Shown here: positions 55,990-64,000 of the stretch, piece by piece
Position numbering within the stretch: position 1 is the stretch's first letter
How the letters are laid out: each line of letters opens with the position of its first letter
Assembly (NCBI GenBank): GCA_950295325.1
Contig: OX485805.1
Span: 40,721,501-40,785,500, forward strand
DNA length: 64,000 nt
Reading direction: 5' to 3'
Source: Polytrichum commune
Lineage: Eukaryota > Streptophyta > Polytrichopsida > Polytrichales > Polytrichaceae
Notes under the pieces: model-generated
What the model was told of the DNA's origin: nothing
What the model saw: the letters and a program-made list of their open reading frames with translations, nothing else
Databases searched by the model: none
Translations under genes and position numbers: made by a program

Positions 55990-58083
55990 ATAACTATAAT
56001 CAATTTATTTGCTAATCTCAAGACAAGCCAAATCATGTCAAATGCTTTAGTAGGGAATTGAAGGGAATAGTAGGAATTTTTTTTGTCAAACGCCTAAAAG
56101 TATAAGCAAAGTGTTGTTTAAATTATGTTCTTTTTCATGGCGCTCTCTATTGTTGTGTTAGGTACTCAAATATAGAATGTCAAGATGACATCTTCAAAAA
56201 ATTTCATTAAAATTACTGCTCAAAAGGTAATGACTAAATCTAGTTTTGGACATATATTTCATGACCTTAAATATATTGAAGTTGGATTTTTTCTCATATT
56301 CTTGAACTCATTGTAAAATTAACAACATCGTTACACAAATTTTTAGAAAAAAATTCAATTTACTTTAATTTTATAAATTTGTAAACTAATTTTAGTCAAT
56401 TAAATCCAATATATCTACTCGCACAATATTTAAGCCATCTTCCAAAATATGTAGACTTTGTCTGGAAATTTCCTTGTCAACATAAAATACTTGAGTTTGT
56501 AGATCAATGTGTCTTTCAAATGCTTATGGTTTTTTCCTTCACAAAATTCAAAGTTAGTATATGGTTTTGGATCACTTTCACTTAAACCTATGCAGATAAT
56601 GGAGTTGTGTACTGGACCCTCCTTGTGCCCACCTAGCTCATGTACCTTCAACTTTTGTATGATTTCCCTTTTTAATTTTGCAAAACCCCGATGCCCTCTT
56701 GTGACACTTTGGCTCCTAATTTCATTTCGAGCAACTTTGAACTTGTTTTCCTTGGGTTTCTTTCAATCTTGTTTGCTATTGTTTTGCTTAGGGTTTCAAT
56801 GTGTGTTCTTGAGCATGTGTCCAAGTTGTTACGCTTGATCTCATTGGTGAAGAGGAAGGTGGCTACATTCCAACAAGAGTTGAAGTGAATTCATGGGTTG
56901 CATTCATGCCGATAAAGAGAATGCAAGAGAATTGCGGAAGCATGGAGGCAACACTATTGAGGAGCCGTACAAAGCACGTGCCTTACAATTTTGTTTGAGT
57001 GTTGGTTCTATGGGATGTTGAGGAGATTCAAATGCCACATGCCTACATGCATTAACAACTTCTGGATTTGAGGCGAGAAACTCCAGAAATTTTTGGCACA
57101 ACTAATTGTGAGTTTTTCCTTGATTTGTGCCACAGCGAGAGGCGGTGCTCGTGTCATCTATGGATACATAACCCTCCCACATGGACATTGAAACTAGTGG
57201 TGATTTTTTTGATCCCGTTTCTAACCTTGAAAGTGCAGCTTTGAGAGGTTAGATATGGCACCATAATTAACATTCGGAACTTGTTGCACAAATATGTATG
57301 TGTCAGAACATGAGGATTGAGCTGATGCCAAGAGTGTGATTGGAATTATTATCGTATTTTATGTAGAGATTGGAGAGGGAGACACTCTCATAGGGACCTT
57401 GTTCAAGCTAGTTTGTTCTATAACACGTGTGATTACCCACAACGGTCAAGTCAAGAGCAATATGGACGTCTTGAAGAGATGAAACTGCCAAGTTTTGGAG
57501 ATCCCGCTTGGCCACTTCTAGATAGGCTTACAATTGAATCCTCTCAAGCATAGATGTGCTTGGATTTTCTAGTGGCAATGAGAAAATCCGACAATAATCC
57601 ATGGAATTATCTTATATTCCATATTGTTGTTATGACTTTTAAAAGTCAATTTGTTGGTTAAATATAGGTTCCCAATTAAGACAAGTATTTGAAACATGCA
57701 CATAGATACCTTATGTCAATGGCCTCCCCTCAAAGTGGGCACGTCTCCCTTGGTTCTTAATGCATTTGGCGTTGACCTTTTGGCCTTCTATCTCAAAAAA
57801 TAAACATAAATGAATGCTTTAATATACATAAATGATTCATGATTTCATATCATCCGAGGCCACAAAGATCAAAATAATGCAATCGATGCAAGATGATTAG
57901 CAAATCTAAGTTGCATATATGCATTTCTCCTTGGGGCGATCACCACCCCCCTTAAGTTTTGTAACGGCGTGCGATAATAAGATAATTAATGGGGGATATT
58001 TATGCACCTCTCGATATTTTTTGCCGCCCTATTTGTAGATATAAAGCTACTTTGACGTATTTTTTAGCACACTATATTTATTT
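55990..58083. other. Spacer, decayed coding-like patches only
   Basis: AT-rich with short frames. The stretch 57180-57600 has a few protein-like words broken by many stops. About 57920-58080 contains a degenerate CCCCCCTTAAGTTTTGTA patch reminiscent of the MITE ends at 54811. No intact gene. Confidence 0.35.
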
Positions 58084-61000
58084 GTGATTATTTAAAGAGG
58101 TTAATTTTTGGCATCATATATTTTTGTTATAAATCGTATTAGTACCAAATAGTGGACGGAATACTATAGCATTGCAAAATCGACTATGTGATCAACAAAC
58201 ATTCCATATCATCCATCTTGTCATTCAATTGGTTTCAATTAGTTATACCAATCCTAAACCATTCAAAGTACCATTCAAAACACAACCAATAGCATTTGGG
58301 TACTAGTTAAAGGGTTACCAATTTACATGGAGAGAACAAAATATACAAGCTAACATAAACAAGTTGTAAACACGGATAGAACAAAACAAGAATTATAATG
58401 AGTTGTGACAAAACATAGAATTTTGCACAAAAAAAAATTGCATTCAAATACAAGAAAGCTAAATACAAAAACCATAATTATTGTATTGATCCTACTACAC
58501 ACTTTTAGGGGGATCCAATATCTATAACTTTTTTTTTTTTTTTTTTTACTGATTACTAAAATGAAGGAATTATTCATCACCTTACTTTACATATAATCAT
58601 GTAGGGGACATATTTCCAATGCTATGGTAAATCTAACAAATTTATAAATTTTACCCTCAACGAATTTATTTATTTTTTATCTCGCATGATTTCTAAAATT
58701 CCGATAGTCACCTGCCCGAGCATTTCTCTCATAAAATTTGGAGTTCATTTGAATATCTTATGCATTATGAATGTGAAGATTCTCGATCAAAATGAATAGT
58801 TATTTGGACTCCCCCAATTCAAGAAAACGATTGAGCTGTGGCTAGAAAATACAATTCAATTTCACCAAGCAGGCACATTATATTCAGATCGGAACTTATT
58901 TCATTATAAATTAAACACCATTGTCAATTTAACTTGTGCATTTGTGCTTCATGGTGTAGAGCTTTCCCTTCCTGATACAGAACTAATTCCTTTCTCTTGG
59001 TTTTTGGTTATGTTGCATTGCACAGGGTATAAAGAACGAGGTGCTATTTTTTTTTAATTCCTTTGCAAATAATTAGGGGAGTTTCTTGTTTTTTTTCTGT
59101 ACAGTGAAGATGTCTTCCTCTGTATGGCTATCCTTGAGCCAAGTGCAAAGGCTGAACTAATTGGCTCCAGTGATTTTGAGTTAGGCCTTAGGGTGGCAAC
59201 TAGTGCAAAATAATTTGTAACAGATAATCCATCCATTTTATCCTTGTACATTCATACCCCAAAGAATAATCTTACAAAACTTAGAATGGGGTGATGTAAT
59301 GCACATCGAGACCGTCCATAACACATAATAATTTATTAGTTTGAACATGTCTATGTGTTATAATACATGAATAATTTGAAAATAATGTGGACTTTCTCTT
59401 GGACCGGGGGGGGGGGGGGGCTCGTTCATAATTTGGTCTCCATCAAACCTAATTAAGAATTTATATAATCTACAAAAAAATTGAAGATAATATACATTAT
59501 ATTGACTTGTAAGCCCTAACCCTAACTCTCTTTCCGACTTCTCTCGATGGTTTCTCTCCCGCTTCTCTTCTGAAAATCTTGAATCTAAATAATCAGAAAC
59601 ATAATCTAGATTATATGTACAATTATGCCTTTGTTAAAGAATTGTACCAGTCCCCCTGTAATTAGTTGTTTGAGGTGCGACCCCGGGAGTAAGAGCCACT
59701 TCACACATGAGCCAAGAGCTGTGACCTTGTAATGGTGAGGACCGTTGACTCTCATCCAAAGGCCATACCATGGGTGTTGGGAAATCCGTGTAGTCACGGG
59801 CCCTCAAACATAGTGTGAAGTGAGAATGGACCATATTGCCGGACCATTGTATATTTTGTTGGTGGAAAAAGAGGGGAGAATTTAGCTAAGCGTCAAGTGC
59901 TTTATGGCACAGGCTTGGTATCCACTTCGCCTGAGCCAACTTTAAACTCAAATGATGTTGAAAATAATGGAGCTTGTGGATTCTGATGATATTGGCCTCC
60001 CACTTTCAACAAGTGGGCCATCACGTGTTAGTGGGTCTGATGAATCTGGATTGGAGTCCTAGTTGAAATCGATTCTGACTCCCCTTGAAGCTTTGAAGAG
60101 ATACATGTCTACAGAGGGGAGGTTGACGTTAGAAGTAAAATATATATCATTGTATGGGGCAACCGGTGAGTTTGAGAAATAACCGGTCGACATTCAAGGC
60201 TTCAGGAAAATTATGGATCGTATAAGGGGAGTCCATAACATTATTCAGATCCATAGCAGTGTTGTGTGGGACTGATAGTATTATGCTCAATATTCCTCAT
60301 AAGGGAAGCTAAGATGCGAGGGCTGAGCGGTGAATGGTATTTTGTGAGCGATCAGCAATAACATGTGAGCATTCAGCGTGGAGGAATGAAATTCTTAAGG
60401 GTATAGGGTTTATAGTGTAAATTTAACAATGGATTTGACAATTTCTTTTAATCAATTATCGATTTAATAAAATCAAATTGCACACATGAAAAAGTGCCTT
60501 TTACCATGCATTATAATTTGCGTGGTCAAAAGATAAAGTGCTTTATCAAAGTCCCAAATTGATTATGGCTTGTAACCAATTTAAATACAAGCATGAAATG
60601 TCATTTAACTGACAATAAAAACATATGGATAAACCTTACAAATCAATTCTTGCAAGTGTTCCACAACTCCGGCAAGTTCAAGATGTTGCATGATCTCGGT
60701 GTAGGTGTAGTTGGGTTAAGAATGAGTTTGTTGATCTTGAAGTCCACCTTGCATAGAAATTTGAACACATAATAAAGGTTCTTGCAATAAACCCATTTTC
60801 CTCTCTTGTCCAAAGCTATAGAACACATATTGGACCCTTCTTGGTGAATTGGAGCCTTGTGCATTGCGGGATATCGGCGATGACTAACTGGTTGGACTTG
60901 TCCTTCTATGAAACAATGGTGATGATTGTGACTCCGATGAATATAAATGTTGGTCCATGAGTCATGTGCTTTGGTGTTTTTTGTAATGTTTCCACAATGT

Positions 61001-63050
61001 TACTTGATGTCATCTTAAGACGTTGCTCTAGTGTCAAGTCGTGTGCAAGTTGGGTGTATTAGTCTTCTTCATTCATATTAAACATGGCTATTGTGTTTCG
61101 TGTGTGTAAAAATACAAATTTTGGACGTCACCTCCTAGCTTGTTGGTTTTCCCATATATGTTCCAAGGGTTGCAAAGGTTATGAATGCCACCTCGTCATT
61201 GGTTCCTCACCATAAGCCTAAATCTTACGATTGCCACATGATCATCTTCCTCAATTCATTTGTCCAACTTCCATGATTTAAAATTTAAAAAGAATAAAAA
61301 ATTACATGGTTAATCATTGGAATGTTTGGCTTTTGTTCAACCCTTCCTTATTCAAATGTCTAAATATGATTGTTACACATAATTGGAATGTTCGACATTT
61401 GTTTAAAGATATTGATTATTGTTTTGGTTTATTATAATAATTTTTGTTGTTGTTGAAGTGGTTCATAGTTTGAATTCAATAAGGTTGTCATGGTAGATTT
61501 AAATATAACAACCATATTTAAATTCAACAATAAACCATCATTCCATGCTTACAATTGTTAAATTTTGAAGTAGATTCAAGCATATCATTAGTCAATTGCA
61601 CTTTGTTTCAACTCCACATTCATATTATAATATAGAAAATTGATCGATTTATGCTTAATTACCATGATTACATGATACTAATACATGTGTTTCCAAATAA
61701 TTGTTCTCCTTCAACACTCACAGAATTAGTTCCCTCTATTTAATCGGTGTGTGGTTTAGTGAGGATCAATGAACATACACCATAAACACACATTTTCTTC
61801 AAAATATTGAACCACATCTTGAGAATTTATCAACTACTCCACACTTAATAATGAACACAATTGGAAGGCCCTATGTATTCAGCTAAAAAATGAACAAACA
61901 TGCACTTTTGATCCGGTTTTCAATCCAATTTTTGATATTGCTACATTGTAGATGTGCTAATGCAACACAATTTGCAAATGTCCAACCAAAGGTAACACAA
62001 ATTGGAAATGACAATCATCGAATTGCATGATCATTATGTGAATCCTTTTTCCAAAGTAGAATTGTAGTTTCAGGTTATTCAATATTGAGGGGTGCACTAA
62101 GGATGACAACCTGATTTGTCATAAATTCATAAGCTTGTTATAAAACATCAACTTGTCATGTCTCATTGTTCAAGTTTGAATTTATGGTTGAGTTGGATGC
62201 CAAGAAGAAAAATTTGATGAGGAAATTTAATAAGGTGGGCCACTATCCATTTTCAATAAGACACCAATCAAATGGATATTATCCATTCCATGTTTGTCTT
62301 TGGTAAAGAAAATTCTCCTCTCATTGTTCAAAGTTCCTGCTTAGACAACATATGTGCTTGTACCTGTATAATTTCAATTATACCATATTCCAAATTCAAC
62401 CAAAGCCACCTTACTTTCTTACCAAACTTCATATCATTTCCATGCTTCAATAAATGGCATCTTTATCTACATTCCTCTAATCCTTCGACGATGTTCAAAA
62501 CCACCTAATCCTCTCCGAATCTTCTTCAAGGATTTGCATCCACCAAAATGCAATTCCTTGAAGCCACACGGGTGGACACTCCCGCTCAAAATTCTTCCAA
62601 GGCCTCGCAATTTTTCATGTAGAGTTTCTTCAAACATGTCAAACCCCCTAATCCTTCCGTAATCTTCTTCAAGGATTTGCATCCACCAAAATGAAATTTC
62701 TTCAATGCCACAAGCATGGACCCTCTGGTGGCAAATTTCAACAAGCCCTCACACTCCGACATGTGAAGTTTCTTCAAACATGTCAAACCACCTCATCCTT
62801 ACGGAATCTACGTCAAGGATTTTCATCCATAAAATGTCAAATCCTCCATCGCCACGGGTAAGCACTCTCTATACAAGAATTCTTTAAGGCCTTGCATTTC
62901 TTCAAATGAAGTTCCTTTAAGCAGGCCAAACCCATTAAACCTAACCAAATCTTTTACGAGGATTTGCATCCACTCAAATACAAATTCTCCAACACCATGA
63001 GCGGGGACGTTCCGTATTGCAAGGCTCCCAAGGCCTCATAATTCTACAAG
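58084..63050. repeat. Right copy of the duplicated PNL 3' flank
   Basis: Counterpart of 29478-32976, same orientation. It carries extra DNA at about 59695-59885 and an insert of about 1.4 kb at about 60110-61490. The insert includes one end of the MITE family seen at 46924. The poly-G near 59406 is expanded relative to the left copy. Confidence 0.85.
62467..63050 (-). pseudogene. Decayed LRR tail of the second PNL copy
   Basis: Same broken LRR words as at 32393-32976 (FHFGGCKSLKKITEGLGGL, CLKKLYMKNCEALEEF), immediately after the stop of the second receptor. Confidence 0.75.
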
Positions 63051-64000
63051 TCATGTCAACGAACCAAATCGTTCCGGAATCTTCTTCACACGTATGCATC
63101 CATTAAATACAAATTCCTCCAACGCCATGAGTCTGTGCACTTCGGATGGAAATTCTTCCAAGGCCTCAAATCCATCCATGTGGAGTTTCTTCAAACTTGT
63201 CAAACCCCCTAATCCTCCCGGAATCTTCTTCAACGATTCGCATCTACTAAAATACAATTCCTCCAACGCCACGAGCCTGCAGACTCCGGATGGAAATTCT
63301 TCCAAGGCCTCGCATTCCCACATGGAGAGTACCTTCAAACTTGTCAAACCCCCCAATCCTTCCGGAATCTTCTTCAAGGATTTGCATCCACCAAAATTCA
63401 ATTCCTCCAACGCCACGAGCATGCACACTCCGGATGGAAATTCTTCCAAGGCCTCGCATCCCCACATGTAGAGTTTCTTCAAACTTGTCAAACCCCCCAA
63501 TCCTTCCGGAATCTTCTTCAAGGATTTGCATCCACTGAAAATCAATTCCTCCAACGCCAGGAGCGTGCACACTCCGGATGGAAATTCTTCAAAGGCCTCG
63601 CATTCCCGCATGTCGAGTTTCTTCAAACTTGTCAAACCCCCTAATCCTCGTAGAATCTTCTTCAATGATTTGCATCGAGCGAAATTCAATTCTTCCAACG
63701 CCACGAGCGTGCACACTCCGGATGGAAATTCTTCCAAGGCCTCACATTCCCACATGTGAAGTTCCTTCAAACTTCTCAAACCCCCTAATCCTTCCCGAAT
63801 CTTCTTCAACGATTCGCATCCACCAAAATTCAATTCCTCCAACGCCACGAGCGTGCACACTCCGGATGGAAATTCTTCCAAGGCCTTGCATCCCCACATG
63901 TCGAGTGTCTTCAAACTTGTCAAACCCTCTAATCCTTCCGGAATCTTCTTCAACAATTTGCATCCACTAAAATTCAATTCCTCCAACGCCACGAGCGTGC
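63051..64000 (-). CDS. Second PNL-type receptor, C-terminal LRR part, runs off right edge
   Basis: Open frame of at least 313 codons ending TGA 63051-63053 (RFGSLT). It consists only of 48-residue LRR pairs with the same consensus as the first receptor (LVALEELNFGGCKSLKKIP and GLTSLKKLYMWECEALEEF), with no stop or frameshift in the visible part. Its NB-ARC and kinase exons should lie to the right of the window. It lies in tandem with the PNL gene at 32977-40523, in the same orientation, and shares its 3' flank. Inferred role: recognition domain of a paralogous immune receptor. Confidence 0.85.
   Translation of the reverse strand, partial: TLVALEELNFSGCKLLKKIPEGLEGLTSLKTLDMWGCKALEEFPSGVCTLVALEELNFGGCESLKKIREGLGGLRSLKELHMWECEALEEFPSGVCTLVALEELNFARCKSLKKILRGLGGLTSLKKLDMRECEAFEEFPSGVCTLLALEELIFSGCKSLKKIPEGLGGLTSLKKLYMWGCEALEEFPSGVCMLVALEELNFGGCKSLKKIPEGLGGLTSLKVLSMWECEALEEFPSGVCRLVALEELYFSRCESLKKIPGGLGGLTSLKKLHMDGFEALEEFPSEVHRLMALEEFVFNGCIRVKKIPERFGSLT

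Overview
The window reads as nuclear DNA of a land plant, most likely a moss. It has spliced genes with GT-AG introns, a Ty3-type LTR retrotransposon primed by an Asp-type tRNA, MULE and pogo DNA transposons, many short inverted-repeat elements, telobox-like motifs, and AT-rich spacers. The strongest taxonomic clue is an NLR immune receptor whose protein kinase domain is spliced in phase to an NB-ARC and then to leucine-rich repeats. That kinase-NB-LRR (PNL) layout is known from mosses. The species cannot be named from the sequence alone.

Layout. 1-425 is the 3' part of a SWIM-finger MULE transposase gene that runs off the left edge. 426-2946 has no gene I can support. 2947-6700 (minus) is a related MULE transposase gene in two exons, with a one-base frameshift. 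6894-7325 (minus) and 7945-8631 (plus) are two small unrecognised genes facing away from each other. 8954-9405 is a large foldback. 9425-9560 is a purine-rich minisatellite. About 9565-12030 is a satellite of roughly 14 units of about 170 bp, each carrying a GC-rich palindrome.

12272-16647 (plus) is the most unusual gene. Ten exons join in phase, apart from one in-frame TAA, into a protein of about 1135 residues. It has a ParB-like box followed by a beta-class (circularly permuted) DNA N6-adenine/N4-cytosine methyltransferase-like domain. Both catalytic signature motifs are altered.

18465-27399 (minus) is a Ty3 non-chromoviral retrotransposon. It has a candidate TGT...ACA LTR at 25483-27399, an Asp-type primer-binding site, gag, four zinc knuckles, protease, RT, RNase H and integrase. 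Three in-frame stops break it and no 3' LTR is visible. It abuts a strongly G+T-biased block at 27400-29477.

29478-40523 holds the PNL gene (minus): kinase exon, NB-ARC exon, then a long LRR exon of near-identical 144-bp units, with a nonsense codon, a one-base deletion and a decayed LRR tail. The 3' flank and tail are duplicated at 58084-63050, and a second PNL-type LRR region runs off the right edge (63051-64000). This is therefore a tandem PNL cluster with an offset of roughly 28.6-30 kb.

40524-58083, between the two receptors, is repeat-rich: a telobox-bearing repeat family, several inverted-repeat elements, a pogo-like transposase pseudogene carrying a nested element with a 7-8 bp target duplication, and a 285-bp MULE-type element with a perfect 10-bp target duplication. 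No intact host gene was recognised there.
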